From the NCBI GenBank assembly GCA_016208915.1, contig JACQXE010000052.1, positions 23,268 to 87,267 of the forward strand: DNA of 64,000 nucleotides. The letters are read 5' to 3'. A program made the position numbers and the translations under genes. The notes below the pieces were generated by a model that was given only the letters and a program-made list of their open reading frames with translations, was not told where the DNA came from and searched no databases. Positions 29,726 through 40,408 of this stretch are shown here, one piece after another. This DNA comes from Nitrospirota bacterium (GTDB lineage: Bacteria; Nitrospirota; Thermodesulfovibrionia; Thermodesulfovibrionales; UBA1546). Position 1 is the first letter of the stretch, and the number at the start of each line of letters is the position of its first letter.

Positions 29726-30721
29726 ATGTCTGAACTTAGAAAAGATCCTATTGTTGGGCGCTGGGTCATAATATCTGTTGAAAGGGGGAAAAGACCTGCT
29801 GACTTTATATCACTCTCACAGAAGAAAAAGGGCGGATTCTGTCCTTTTTGCCAGGGCAATGAGCATACAGCGCCGCCTGAGATAATGGCGTTCAGAGATG
29901 CTGACTCAAAGCCAAATGCTACAGGGTGGACACTTCGAGTGGTGCCGAATAAATTTCCCGCCCTTCAGATACACGGTGAGCTGAATAAGACAGGCGAGGG
30001 CATATTCGACAGGATTAATGGAATAGGCGCCCATGAGGTAGTTATAGAGACATCCGAGCATAATCTGTCACTTTCCACAATGCCTCTAAGGGCGGTTGAG
30101 GATGTTCTATGGGCATACTATCTAAGGCTCAATGATTTAAAGAAGGACCAACGATTCAAATATGTTCTGATATTCAAAAATGAGGGGGTGGATGCCGGCG
30201 CGTCACTGGAGCATACGCATAGCCAGCTTATAGCTCTTCCAATCGTTCCAAAGCTTGTCAGGGAAGAGATAGATTCAGCAGAGCAGTATTACAAGATTAA
30301 GGAACGATGTATTTTCTGTGATGTAATTAATCAGGAGCTTGAAGACGGCAAGCGTATTATCTATGAAAACAGGAATTACTTAGCGCTTGCGCCTTTTGCG
30401 CCAAGGGCGCCGTTTGAGACATGGATTCTACCCAAGAAGCACGAGTCGTTTTTCCATCCGCCTGACAAAAACTTCTCGATGCTTGCAGATATACTGCAGA
30501 AGATACTGAAGCAAATGGACAGGATTCTTGATATACCGCCATATAATTTCATAATCCATACCTCACCATTCGATAGAGAGACGAATGATTACTACCACTG
30601 GCATATAGAGCTGACGCCGAAACTTACTAAGATAGCTGGGTTCGAATGGGGATCAGGGTTTTATATAAATCCAACGCCGCCTGAGGAAGCGGCAAAGTTT
30701 TTAAGAGAAGCAAAGATATGA
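29726..30721 (+). CDS. galT: Galactose-1-phosphate uridylyltransferase
   Basis: RKDPIVGRWVIIS, CPFCQGNE, EHTHSQLIALP, YHWHIELTP. Confidence 0.92.
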   Translation: MSELRKDPIVGRWVIISVERGKRPADFISLSQKKKGGFCPFCQGNEHTAPPEIMAFRDADSKPNATGWTLRVVPNKFPALQIHGELNKTGEGIFDRINGIGAHEVVIETSEHNLSLSTMPLRAVEDVLWAYYLRLNDLKKDQRFKYVLIFKNEGVDAGASLEHTHSQLIALPIVPKLVREEIDSAEQYYKIKERCIFCDVINQELEDGKRIIYENRNYLALAPFAPRAPFETWILPKKHESFFHPPDKNFSMLADILQKILKQMDRILDIPPYNFIIHTSPFDRETNDYYHWHIELTPKLTKIAGFEWGSGFYINPTPPEEAAKFLREAKI

Positions 30722-30790
30722 GAAGGACCAATTACCAAACCACAATAACCAAGTTTGGAAATTGGAATCTGGTGTTTGGGATTTAAAGTC

Positions 30791-32245
30791 ATGAAGATCC
30801 TTATTGCAACACCCGAGGCTGTACCTTTTGCAAAGACAGGCGGACTTGCAGATGTAACAGGTGCGTTGCAAAAGGAATACAGAAAGATGGGGCATGACGC
30901 CTATCTTATCCTGCCCCTTTACAGAAGGATCAAGGAAAACTTTAAACTCGAAAATACAGGCATAAAGATATCCGGCACTTTCGGGGACAGGAGATTGAGA
31001 GGCAGGATATTAAGCGATGGCTTTTCAGCCTATTTTATTGAGTGCAATGAACTTTTTGACAGGGAAGAGCTTTATGGCACGTCTCAGGGCGATTATTCTG
31101 ACAATGCACTGCGGTTTATATTTTTTTCAAAAGGGGTTATTGGAGCCTGCAGGGGGCTCAAGTTCAGACCCGATATTATTCATTGCAACGACTGGCAGAC
31201 AGCGATGGTGCCTTTGTATCTTAAGACGCTGTATAAGTCAGATAAATCTTTCAGCCGGACAGCTTCTGTAATCACCATCCATAATCTGGGATATCAGGGC
31301 TTATTCAACGCATCAGAGATGAGACTGACAGGACTTGACTGGGGCCTGTTTAACCCTGAGGGTATAGAATTCTACGGAAAGATGAATTTTCTGAAGGCAG
31401 GACTGCTGTCAGCAGATATGATAACTACTGTGAGCGATAGCTATGCAAAGGAGATACTCAGCAGGGAATACGGGTTTGGCCTTGATGGCGTTCTGAGTAA
31501 AAGGGCTTCTGATATCTTCGGCATTATTAATAGTATAGATTACAAGGAATGGAATCCTTTATCTGACGCCTTTATCCCTAAAAATTACAGTAGTAAAAAA
31601 TTAAACGGCAAGAAGATGTGCAAACTCCAGCTCATGAAGGAATGCTCCATAACACTTGGTGAAAATACGCCTATTGTGAGCATGGTGGGCAGGCTGTCCA
31701 GTCAGAAAGGGCTGGACCTCGTATTAGAATCCCTCGAAAAAATTCTTTCGACAGGCGCTGCAATGATAATACTCGGAAAGGGAGATGAGAACTTCCAGAT
31801 AAGACTATCCAAGGCTGCAAAGAAATACAGGGGAAGACTATATGTAAATATAGGATTTGAAGATTCGCTTGCACACAGGATATATGCGGGCTCCGACATA
31901 TTCCTTATGCCTTCGAGATATGAGCCCTGTGGTCTCGGACAGCTTATTGCAATGAGATACGGCACAATACCTGTAGTCAAAAGGATAGGAGGGCTGGCTG
32001 ACACTGTTTCAGATTATGAGCCTCTGACAGGTGAGGGCACAGGCTTTCTGTTTTCAGATTATACCCAGTCTGCACTCCTCTGCGCGCTTAAGTCAGCGCT
32101 TTGTGTATATGTAAATAAGACAAGATGGCAGAGACTGGCACTGAATGCAATGAATTTGAGATTCTCATGGAGGGCATCAGCAAAAAAGTACATAGAGCTT
32201 TACAGATATGCAATCAAGAAAAAGACAGAGAATACAAGGAGGTAG
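30791..32245 (+). CDS. glgA: Glycogen synthase
   Basis: ATPEAVPFAKTGGLADVTGAL, HCNDWQTAMVPLYLKT, VGRLSSQKGLDLV, PSRYEPCGLGQLIAMRYGTIPVVKRIGGLADTV. Confidence 0.93.
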   Translation: MKILIATPEAVPFAKTGGLADVTGALQKEYRKMGHDAYLILPLYRRIKENFKLENTGIKISGTFGDRRLRGRILSDGFSAYFIECNELFDREELYGTSQGDYSDNALRFIFFSKGVIGACRGLKFRPDIIHCNDWQTAMVPLYLKTLYKSDKSFSRTASVITIHNLGYQGLFNASEMRLTGLDWGLFNPEGIEFYGKMNFLKAGLLSADMITTVSDSYAKEILSREYGFGLDGVLSKRASDIFGIINSIDYKEWNPLSDAFIPKNYSSKKLNGKKMCKLQLMKECSITLGENTPIVSMVGRLSSQKGLDLVLESLEKILSTGAAMIILGKGDENFQIRLSKAAKKYRGRLYVNIGFEDSLAHRIYAGSDIFLMPSRYEPCGLGQLIAMRYGTIPVVKRIGGLADTVSDYEPLTGEGTGFLFSDYTQSALLCALKSALCVYVNKTRWQRLALNAMNLRFSWRASAKKYIELYRYAIKKKTENTRR

Positions 32246-32261
32246 AAATGTTTATTGAGGT

Positions 32262-35200
32262 TTGTCAGTGAGTCTGAGACTGAAACTTATATTATTCCTG
32301 CTTTCATTCATTTTTTTAACATTACTTCTCGGCTTTGGCACATTTTATATATTCGATATCTTTGACAAAAATATTGATGTGCTCGAGACATCAATAAAGG
32401 ATCATACCGTTCACGAAGAGTTTCACGACTCTATTGTCGCATTCCTTAAAGTTCCAAAAGATTGGGCGCTGACAGGAGATCCAAGATTCAAAAGACAATT
32501 CAGGGAGCAGATGGAAGTTCTATCAAGGAACCTTGCAAATTTCAAGAAGGGTTTAAAGGATAAGGAGATATCAGACAGTATTGAGAATGACATAGAGGAA
32601 TTGAAAAAAATGTCAAAAAGTGTGATCTCCTCAGCTTCTCCTGTGGGCAATGTGATTGTTCTTGCTGATGTCAGCAGGCTCGAGCTTAAGGAGGCGGATG
32701 TACTTTCGAGCCTGGAGATAGTTCACAGAAAAAGCCTTGATACAATCCTTGATATCAGCAAGACAGGCGAGGATATAAAAAAGAACGTGAAATTTTACCT
32801 TAGCCTGCTGATTTCATTTGGAACAGGCGGAACAATATTTGTTGTGTTGCTGATGAGAAGGACATTCGGAAGTCTTTTCAATGAGCTGCTCGTAGCCACA
32901 GAGAAAGTGAGCAGAGGCGATCTTACCCACAGGATAGGCTCTCGCAGGGAAGATGAATTCGGGACGATTTCAAAGAGGTTCGATGAAATGGTCGAAAGGT
33001 TCAATGATACCATGAAGAGGAATGTCGAACTTTATACATCAACAAAAGACCAGTTGCAGAAACTCACTGTTCTATACGAGCTTGGAAAGACTGTTGCATC
33101 AGTCATGGACCTTGATGAACTGTTAAGGATAGTGGCGCTGGAGATTTCAAAGCTCCTGAATGCAAAGGGCTGCATTATAAGACTGCTTGAAGATAATATT
33201 CTGAGGATAAAATCTTCCTACGGATTTCCTGGTGATTTGAAAAAGCAGATTGATATAACCTCTGAAGATGGTGTGCCGAGCTGGGTTGTAAAAGAGGCAA
33301 AGCCCCTGCTTGTTAAAGACATATCAAGAATGCCCCCTGATATAGGCTCATCGGTCATTGCTGAGAAGTCATTAATATGCTTGCCCCTTCAGGTCGGCGG
33401 CAAGGTTATAGGCACGCTCGGTCTTTATGACAAGATTGGATCTGACGGCAATATAATATCTTTTTCTGACGAGGATATGGATACGGTGACTGCTTTTGCC
33501 TTGATATCAGCAGTAGCAATCGAAAAGGCCCGGATTTATGAGAGCGAGCGCCTTAGCGAAAAAAAGGCTGTTACAGCAAAGAACAGGATGGAGATCCTTT
33601 TTGACAGCGTGCAGGGCGGAATAGTTACTCTCGGGAAGAACTACGAGATAATATCAGTAAACACGTTTATTGAAAACTGGATAAACAAACCCGTATCAGA
33701 GATGATAGGGAAGAGCTCGCTGGAGGTCTTCCACGAAAAAGAGGGTATATGCCCGCACTGTGTGGCAAAAGCCACCTATGAGACAGGGCAGATAAATACC
33801 ATAACCCAGTCCCGCGGTGTAAACCACGCCGAACTGACGTCCTATCCCATAAAGGATAAAAGCGGAAATGTTATCGAGTGTGTTGTATTTATACAGGATA
33901 TCACTGAGAGGGTGTTGTATCATGAGGAAATACTCGGTCTGTATAAAGAGGTTGCCCAGACAAAGGATTATCTCGAGAGTCTCATAGATAATTCGGCAGA
34001 TGCGATAGTCACGTCTGATTTGAGCGGGGTTATAACCTCATGGAATCAGGGCGCTGAAAGGATATTCGCTTACACAGAGGTTGAGGCTGTAGGGAAATTT
34101 CTTCCTTTTGTCCCGCAGTTTCTTATAGAGGCTGAAATGGAGCATATGGAAAGAATAAAGAAAGGGGAGACTCTTAAGGATATAGAGACATTGAGACAGA
34201 AAAAAGATGGAATGATAATCGAGGTGAGCCTTACCCTTTCACCTATAAAAGACACTGCAGGCGAGGTCATAGGCATAAGCGGGATATCGAGGGACATATC
34301 AGAGAGAAAACGCGTGGAAAAAGAGCTTATGAGAAGGAATCAGGAGCTGTCAAGACTGTTCTTCATAAGCTCGGCCATGAGAGGGACCTTTGAACTTGAC
34401 AAGCTGCTCAGGATGGTGCTGACAGCAGTGACGATGAGCGATGGTCTCGGCTTTAACAGGTCGATACTCTTTCTTGTGGACGAGAAGAGGAATATCCTTA
34501 AGGGTGCGATGGGTGTGGGCCCTGCAAACCCTGAAGAGGCATGGCAGACATGGGAAAAGCTTTCCATAGAAAAAAGGACGCTTCCTGATATCATGCTCGA
34601 CATAGAGACAAGCCTTCTCAGAAAGGATTCTTTCCTTGACAGACTGAGCATAGGGATAGAGATACCGCTTGAAGATGAGACGGTGCTGTCACATGCGGTG
34701 AAAGGGAAAAAAGCAACAAATGTGCTCGATGTAAAAGAGGAACCACTTGCCGATGTTGTGCTTATACAGCAGATAGGGACGCAGGCATATGCCGCGGTGC
34801 CTCTGATCTCGAGGGACAAGGTGATAGGAGCATTATGGGTGGACAATTTTTTTACAAGGCGGCTGATTACTGAAGAGGATATGAAATTCCTTGCAGGTTT
34901 TGCCAATCAGGTTGCAAGCGCCATAGAAAGCGTAAGGCTGTTTGAACAGGTATCCCGCGCAGAGGCTGAGCTTGAAAATATCTTTAGGTCTATCTCTGAC
35001 ATGATCTATATTACAGATAAGGACTACACAATAAAAAACATAAACAAGGCAGTAGCGGACAGGGTTGGAAAACCTGCCGAGGAGATTATAGGCAGGAAAT
35101 GCTACAAGATACTCCACGGCATGAATGAGCCGTTCCCTGAATGTCCGCATCACAAGACCGTCAACACAATGAAGGCTTATATCGAAGAAGTTGAAGACAA

Positions 35201-35990
35201 ATATCTCGGGGGCACATTCCTGACATCGAGTTCACCTGTTTTTGATTCATCAGGAGAGTTTTCCGGGACTGTTCATGTTGTCAGGGATATTACTGAACTG
35301 AATACCCTCAGAGAGAAGCTGGTTGCCTCAGAACGAATGGCAGCGCTTGGCGAGGTTGCTGCAAAGGTTGCGCATGAGATCAGAAATCCTCTAGTTTCTG
35401 TCGGAGGGTTTGCAAGAATACTCGAAAGAAAACTCGAAGGTAACCTTAAAGATTATGCAGGTATTATTGCAAAGGAGGTGAACAGGCTAGAGACTACGCT
35501 TAAGGAGATTCTCGGCTTTGTCAAAGAGGCAAGATTGGCAAAGGAAAAGAGCGATATTAATAAGTTGGTTAAGGATATAATATCCCTTATAGAGACAGAG
35601 GTTAAGGATAAGGGCATTATGCTTGTAAAAGAACTGGGTTTTACGCCGCTCATAATGGTTGATCCTTACAGGATAAGAGAGGCATTGCTTAATATATTAA
35701 ATAATGCCCTTCAGGCAGTTGTTTCATCAGGCGCAATAACAGTCAAGACTTATACCTTTAAATATTCTGTGGTCATAGAGATAAGCGACACAGGTCCGGG
35801 AATAGATGAAAAAGATCTGCCATTTATATTCAATCCTTTTTATACTACAAAGGCAGCAGGCACGGGTCTCGGGCTTTCAATAACCAACAGGATTATAGAG
35901 GAACACAAGGGAAAGATAGAGGTCGAAAGCAAGATAGGCAAGGGAACAACATTTAAGGTTTTTTTACCTTTAAAGGAGGAAGGGACATGA
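32262..35990 (+). CDS. Membrane sensor histidine kinase with HAMP, GAF and several PAS domains
   Basis: HAMP, two GAF, three PAS, KVAHEIRNPLVSVGGFARIL, FNPFYTTKAAGTGLGLSI. Confidence 0.9.
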   Translation: MSVSLRLKLILFLLSFIFLTLLLGFGTFYIFDIFDKNIDVLETSIKDHTVHEEFHDSIVAFLKVPKDWALTGDPRFKRQFREQMEVLSRNLANFKKGLKDKEISDSIENDIEELKKMSKSVISSASPVGNVIVLADVSRLELKEADVLSSLEIVHRKSLDTILDISKTGEDIKKNVKFYLSLLISFGTGGTIFVVLLMRRTFGSLFNELLVATEKVSRGDLTHRIGSRREDEFGTISKRFDEMVERFNDTMKRNVELYTSTKDQLQKLTVLYELGKTVASVMDLDELLRIVALEISKLLNAKGCIIRLLEDNILRIKSSYGFPGDLKKQIDITSEDGVPSWVVKEAKPLLVKDISRMPPDIGSSVIAEKSLICLPLQVGGKVIGTLGLYDKIGSDGNIISFSDEDMDTVTAFALISAVAIEKARIYESERLSEKKAVTAKNRMEILFDSVQGGIVTLGKNYEIISVNTFIENWINKPVSEMIGKSSLEVFHEKEGICPHCVAKATYETGQINTITQSRGVNHAELTSYPIKDKSGNVIECVVFIQDITERVLYHEEILGLYKEVAQTKDYLESLIDNSADAIVTSDLSGVITSWNQGAERIFAYTEVEAVGKFLPFVPQFLIEAEMEHMERIKKGETLKDIETLRQKKDGMIIEVSLTLSPIKDTAGEVIGISGISRDISERKRVEKELMRRNQELSRLFFISSAMRGTFELDKLLRMVLTAVTMSDGLGFNRSILFLVDEKRNILKGAMGVGPANPEEAWQTWEKLSIEKRTLPDIMLDIETSLLRKDSFLDRLSIGIEIPLEDETVLSHAVKGKKATNVLDVKEEPLADVVLIQQIGTQAYAAVPLISRDKVIGALWVDNFFTRRLITEEDMKFLAGFANQVASAIESVRLFEQVSRAEAELENIFRSISDMIYITDKDYTIKNINKAVADRVGKPAEEIIGRKCYKILHGMNEPFPECPHHKTVNTMKAYIEEVEDKYLGGTFLTSSSPVFDSSGEFSGTVHVVRDITELNTLREKLVASERMAALGEVAAKVAHEIRNPLVSVGGFARILERKLEGNLKDYAGIIAKEVNRLETTLKEILGFVKEARLAKEKSDINKLVKDIISLIETEVKDKGIMLVKELGFTPLIMVDPYRIREALLNILNNALQAVVSSGAITVKTYTFKYSVVIEISDTGPGIDEKDLPFIFNPFYTTKAAGTGLGLSITNRIIEEHKGKIEVESKIGKGTTFKVFLPLKEEGT

Positions 35991-36334
35991 AAATATTAGT
36001 GGTTGACGACGATATCGATATCCAGAAATTGTATAAGGAAGAACTTGAGGAAGAAGGCTATGCAGTTGTTGTCGCAGGCACAGGCGAGGAGGCGCTGAAA
36101 TTATTCATCCAGGAAGACCCTGATCTTGTAACTCTTGATATACTTATGCCTGACATTGACGGCATAAATCTCTTAAGACAGATGAAGGAAAAGAAACCGA
36201 GACTTCCGATTATTATGTCAACGGCATACGATTACAGAGATGACTTTGCTGTCTGGGCATCAGAGGCGTATGTCGTCAAATCATCAGATCTCAGCGAACT
36301 CAAAAACATCATCAAAAAGCTCATGGTCAAGTAG
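35987..36334 (+). CDS. Single-domain response regulator
   Basis: KILVVDDDIDIQKLY, VTLDILMPDIDG; overlaps the kinase gene. Confidence 0.9.
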   Translation: MKILVVDDDIDIQKLYKEELEEEGYAVVVAGTGEEALKLFIQEDPDLVTLDILMPDIDGINLLRQMKEKKPRLPIIMSTAYDYRDDFAVWASEAYVVKSSDLSELKNIIKKLMVK

Positions 36335-36343
36335 CAATCCTCT

Positions 36344-37420
36344 ATGGTTATAAAGGCGCTTTCTCCTGTTTATGGCGGATATGTTATTTCGCGAGCAGAC
36401 GGAATTATCTTTATCAGGGGAGCGCTGCCTGAAGAGATTGTAGAGATTTCTATCACTGAGAAAAAAAAAGATTATTCTGTTGCCACAGTAAAAAATGTCA
36501 TTGAACCCTCTCCTCACAGGATTGAACCGCTGTGCCCTGTATTCGGGACATGCGGCGGTTGCCACTTTCAGTTTATATCGTATGAAAAACAGGTCTCGAT
36601 GAAAGAGGAGGTGCTTATTGCTTCACTTCAAAGGATTGGCAATATAGAGACGCCGCTAGAATGTCCGCTCATGATAGATAAGATAAATATCCTTCTGAAA
36701 AGGATAAGGGAGAAAAATTTATCAGGCCTGAAAGAAATGCATATATCTTACGGAGGTACTGCCACTGCACTGATCAAGCCAGAGGCTCTCAGAGATGACA
36801 TCGAACTCTCCCTTATTGATATGGGATTCTCAGGTGTTTCATTCGAAAATGGCGAATCAGTAGGCAGGGATTATATAACACTCGACCTCAATGGACTGAG
36901 CTATACGATTACGCCATGGACTTTTTTTCAGGCGCACTGGGACCTTAACAGGAAGGTTGTGGAACTTGTTGTTAATAGCCTTTATCCGCTCGAGGGAATG
37001 CATGTCCTTGACCTCTATGCAGGAGCAGGCAACTTCTCTTTATCTGTTGCAAGACATGCCGCACAGGTTGTGGCTGTAGAGGAAAATCCTTATGCAGTAG
37101 AAGATGGGCAGAGGAATGCAAAATTAAATAATATAGAAAATTGCAAATTTGTTAAGACATCTGCAGAGAAATACAAGGCGCACGAAAAAGTTGACATCTT
37201 GCTGCTTGATCCTCCGCGTCCCGGGCTTACTGACGAGGTGTCTAAAAAAATCCTTAAGTTTTTACCGCAGAGGATTGTTTATGTCTCATGCAACCCTTCA
37301 ACATTCGCAAGAGACCTGAAGAAGTTAAAGGATAACTACAACATAGATTCTATCCGCATGATTGATTTTTTCCCCAATACCTATCATGTCGAAGCGCTCG
37401 CATTCTTGAGCCTCAAATAA
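36344..37420 (+). CDS. 23S rRNA/tRNA (uracil-C5)-methyltransferase, TrmA/RumA family
   Basis: TRAM-like N-terminus, CPVFGTCGGCHFQF, LDLYAGAGNFSL, LLDPPRPGL, YVSCNPSTFARDL. Confidence 0.9.
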   Translation: MVIKALSPVYGGYVISRADGIIFIRGALPEEIVEISITEKKKDYSVATVKNVIEPSPHRIEPLCPVFGTCGGCHFQFISYEKQVSMKEEVLIASLQRIGNIETPLECPLMIDKINILLKRIREKNLSGLKEMHISYGGTATALIKPEALRDDIELSLIDMGFSGVSFENGESVGRDYITLDLNGLSYTITPWTFFQAHWDLNRKVVELVVNSLYPLEGMHVLDLYAGAGNFSLSVARHAAQVVAVEENPYAVEDGQRNAKLNNIENCKFVKTSAEKYKAHEKVDILLLDPPRPGLTDEVSKKILKFLPQRIVYVSCNPSTFARDLKKLKDNYNIDSIRMIDFFPNTYHVEALAFLSLK

Positions 37421-37498
37421 CCTGGGGAATTGATTCGTTGGTTGTTTATCCCTATCAAAAGGTGATCAAATAAGGCATGGTATAATAGAGTACGTACG

Positions 37499-37753
37499 TT
37501 GGAAAAGCACATCCAGGAAGAAGAAAAGAAAATGAGACGATTGAAGTTCATCGTTGACCTGACAGAGGCGGTCCTCATGCAGTCTGATCTTGGTCTTCAG
37601 GAGTCCATCGACATGATAGAAAACACAAAGAGGGCTGCGCTCAGTCTTTTCCCTGAAAAGGAATTTGTCTACGACCTTATCTACACCCCGAGGTTCCGCA
37701 GAATCATCAATGATCGTTTTACCATTCCCGGAACACTTTCGGGGCGTAACTGA
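37499..37753 (+). CDS. Small protein of unknown function
   Basis: 84 aa ORF with sensible composition. Confidence 0.45.
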   Translation: MEKHIQEEEKKMRRLKFIVDLTEAVLMQSDLGLQESIDMIENTKRAALSLFPEKEFVYDLIYTPRFRRIINDRFTIPGTLSGRN

Positions 37754-37755
37754 CT

Positions 37756-37947
37756 TTATTTATCCGCAAGAATTTCTTCAGGACTAAGCCAGACAATTTT
37801 GCCGTCACGCCAAATAACAATAGGATTACCAGCCTGCTTGTGTTTCAATAAAGCATCACGAACACCCTGAGCCAGTGCAAGTGTTACCTTTTCAGGATTC
37901 GAAAAGGTTTCAGCAATTTTATCTCTATGTTTTTCTCTGGCTGCCAT
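37756..37947 (-). CDS. Small protein, likely partner of the zeta-like toxin fragment
   Basis: MAAREKHRDKIAETFSNPEKVTLALAQGVRDALLKHKQAGNPIVIWRDGKIVWLSPEEILADK. Confidence 0.5.
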   Translation of the reverse strand: MAAREKHRDKIAETFSNPEKVTLALAQGVRDALLKHKQAGNPIVIWRDGKIVWLSPEEILADK

Positions 37948-38100
37948 AGTTCTCTTTTATATTATGCCAAACAACTAAATCATTGACAAGTAATTCTTGC
38001 TCCCTCTCACCATAAGCTATCAAACGCGGCTCAGAACCGGAGTTGTTATAAAGAAACCACGTATCTGCAATGGGGCGATAGAGCTTGAAAAAATTGCAGA
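37925..38100 (-). pseudogene. C-terminal remnant of a zeta-toxin-like P-loop kinase
   Basis: NFFKLYRPIADTWFLYNNSGSEPRLIAYGEREQELLVNDLVVWHNIKENYGSQRKT*; no 5' part. Confidence 0.55.
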
Positions 38101-38526
38101 TGGAGTCGAGCTATTATAGCAGAGAAGAAGATATTGAAAATAGTGAAGGGAAAGGATTAGTATTTATGCGGGTTTTGGGAAGGTGGGGAAGAAGGAGAAG
38201 AGGGATTGAAATCTTTTGCACGCTCAATTAATAGTGTGTCCCTAATAATTCCTAATAAAAGCTCCTATGAGTATACAGAGGAAGAGGTTAATAAGATTTT
38301 CTCTGAAATAGATAAGCAGTTAAAACTCATAAAAGCAAAGTTTCTGGCAGGGAAGAGGGAGAGGTTTAGGCTGTGAAAAAGACCAATATGTCATTCCTTT
38401 ATTCTTTAAAAAATGACAAACACTCACAGTTATTTTTCTTGACTCCTCAACAAAATTTACCCTAAAATTATTTCAAAAGTGCATACAAATATGAAGAGAC
38501 GAGCAAAATATTTGGAATATTAAAAA

Positions 38527-38772
38527 ATGCAGGCAAAAGAAACTAAACTGCAAGACATAATTGAGGGGACAAAACAGTACGTCATTCCTCTTTTTCAGCG
38601 GACTTATAGTTGGACAAACAAAGAATGGAAAATTTTATGGAAAGACCTACTTGAACTATGTGAAGCTGAAAACCCACGGACTCATTTTATTGGTTCAATC
38701 GTCAATATGCAAAGTAAACTTATCAGCCCAAAGCATTCAAAAGTTTTGCTATCAAGCCATGGAAACGATTGA
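38527..38772 (+). pseudogene. N-terminal fragment of a DUF262/GmrS-like protein
   Basis: KLQDIIEGTKQYVIPLFQRTYSWTNKEWKILWKDLLEL, truncated. Confidence 0.6.
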
Positions 38773-38857
38773 ACTTACATCCGAGGACTGGGGTGTAACA
38801 GTAAATTGAGAAGAAACCTACCTTCTGATTTTGGGTGCGACTATGATTAAAGACAAT

Positions 38858-38900
38858 AACGACATCCTTAAAAATCTCCTCCCTCAAATCCACCCTCGAC
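38858..38900 (+). pseudogene. Remnant of a fic gene 5' end (copy 1)
   Basis: aacgacatccttaaaaatctcctccctcaaatccaccctcgac, matches fic start at 40427. Confidence 0.65.
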
Positions 38901-38968
38901 TGATTGGGACTTGTCTGTCGACGGGCATATTGGTAATATATAAGCAACGAACTAAGTGAGGGTATAGT

Positions 38969-39313
38969 ATGAAAAAAGAAACAAAGAATCCCCATGTGAT
39001 TTCACAGGAAAAGGTTATTTCAATTCTCAGAAAAGAAATGCCTTATCTTAAGGATAAATACGGCGTTGAACGGATAATTTTGTATGGCTCTTTTGCTAAG
39101 GGCAAACAGACGAAAAAAAGCGATATAGATGTCCTTGTTGATCTCCGAAAGACTTTGGGTTTTGAGTTTATCGAGCTCGCAGACAGGCTTGAGGCAAAAC
39201 TTGGGCGAAAAGTCGACATTGCAACTTTTGAGCATTTCAAACGAAGCTTCAATAGTCCGAGGTACCGGCATATAGCAGAGGATATTAAAAGGAGTCTGAT
39301 TTATGTCAAGTAG
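38969..39313 (+). CDS. MNT-type nucleotidyltransferase (MntA-like antitoxin)
   Basis: ILYGSFAKGKQTKKSDIDVLVD. Confidence 0.85.
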   Translation: MKKETKNPHVISQEKVISILRKEMPYLKDKYGVERIILYGSFAKGKQTKKSDIDVLVDLRKTLGFEFIELADRLEAKLGRKVDIATFEHFKRSFNSPRYRHIAEDIKRSLIYVK

Positions 39314-39641
39314 GAGGCGAGATAAGGATTCCCTCAGCGATATAAAGGAGGCAGTTGAGCGCATCGTCTCATACACGAAAGGGTTGACGTATAAGCAGTT
39401 TCTTCTCGACGGGAAAACACAGGATGCTGTTGTCCGGAATTTTGAGATTATAGGAGAGGCTGCAAAAAACATCTCAAGAGATTTGAGAGCAAAGCATCCT
39501 GAAATTCAATGGCAGAAGATATCCGGCTTACGAGACAAATTTATACATTTTTATTTTGGTATTGATTATAAAATTGTATGGAATATTGCCAAGAAGGAAC
39601 TGCCTAAACTGTCCAAACATATTGAAAACACTCTTAAATAA
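39303..39641 (+). CDS. HEPN-domain toxin (HepT-like, DUF86)
   Basis: RDKFIHFYF RX4HXY motif; overlaps MNT gene. Confidence 0.85.
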   Translation: MSSRRRDKDSLSDIKEAVERIVSYTKGLTYKQFLLDGKTQDAVVRNFEIIGEAAKNISRDLRAKHPEIQWQKISGLRDKFIHFYFGIDYKIVWNIAKKELPKLSKHIENTLK

Positions 39642-39700
39642 AAACATCCCCTTAAAATTCGCCTCCCTCAAATCCGCGCTTGACGGCTATCGTCCTTTTC
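39642..39700 (+). pseudogene. Remnant of a fic gene 5' end (copy 2)
   Basis: cctccctcaaatccgcgcttgacggctatcgtcctttt, matches fic start region. Confidence 0.65.
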
Positions 39701-39775
39701 CTTATTGCCTTTGCTTTTGTCATTTGGGATTGAGTAAAATTAGAGATATATTAGCTTTCAAAACAGGAGTTTGAA

Positions 39776-40060
39776 ATGAATGCAATTGAGATTTTGAAAA
39801 AACATGAAAGTACAATCAAGGCAAAGTTTCATGTCAGAAAGATAGGCGTTTTCGGCTCTTTTGCGAGAGGTGAAGAAAAGGAAGGCAGCGATATTGATGT
39901 TCTTATCGAACTGGAAGACAAATATGAGACCTTCGACAATTTTATGGACCTCAAATTTTTTCTTGAGGATTTATTTAACAGGAAAATAGACCTTGTAACT
40001 GTCGAGGCGCTAAGGCCACAGTTAAAGGATGATATTTTACGGGAAGTAGTCTATGCGTAG
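39776..40060 (+). CDS. MNT-type nucleotidyltransferase (MntA-like antitoxin)
   Basis: GVFGSFARGEEKEGSDIDVLIE. Confidence 0.85.
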   Translation: MNAIEILKKHESTIKAKFHVRKIGVFGSFARGEEKEGSDIDVLIELEDKYETFDNFMDLKFFLEDLFNRKIDLVTVEALRPQLKDDILREVVYA

Positions 40061-40406
40061 GAATTACATGCTTTATCTTGAGGATATTCTGGAATCTGCA
40101 AACAAGATTCAAAGTTATGTTGACGCTTTGTCTTTTGACAATCTTATAAAAGACAGAATGAGAGTTGATGCCATTGTCAGAAATTTTGAGATTATCGGCG
40201 AGGCATCAGGCAAAATTCCTAAGGAGATAAGAGACAAATACCCTTCTGTTGAATGGAAAAGAATATCCGATTTCAGAAATGTCCTAGCTCATGAATATTT
40301 TGGGATTAAATATAAGATTATGTGGGACATAATCAAAAACAAACTGCCTGAACTTGAAAAACAGCTAAAAGCAATAGTTGATCAGGAAAAAAATAAGCCA
40401 CAGTAA
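40053..40406 (+). CDS. HEPN-domain toxin (HepT-like, DUF86)
   Basis: RNVLAHEYFGIKY RX4HXY motif; overlaps MNT gene. Confidence 0.87.
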   Translation: MRRNYMLYLEDILESANKIQSYVDALSFDNLIKDRMRVDAIVRNFEIIGEASGKIPKEIRDKYPSVEWKRISDFRNVLAHEYFGIKYKIMWDIIKNKLPELEKQLKAIVDQEKNKPQ

Positions 40407-40408
40407 AA

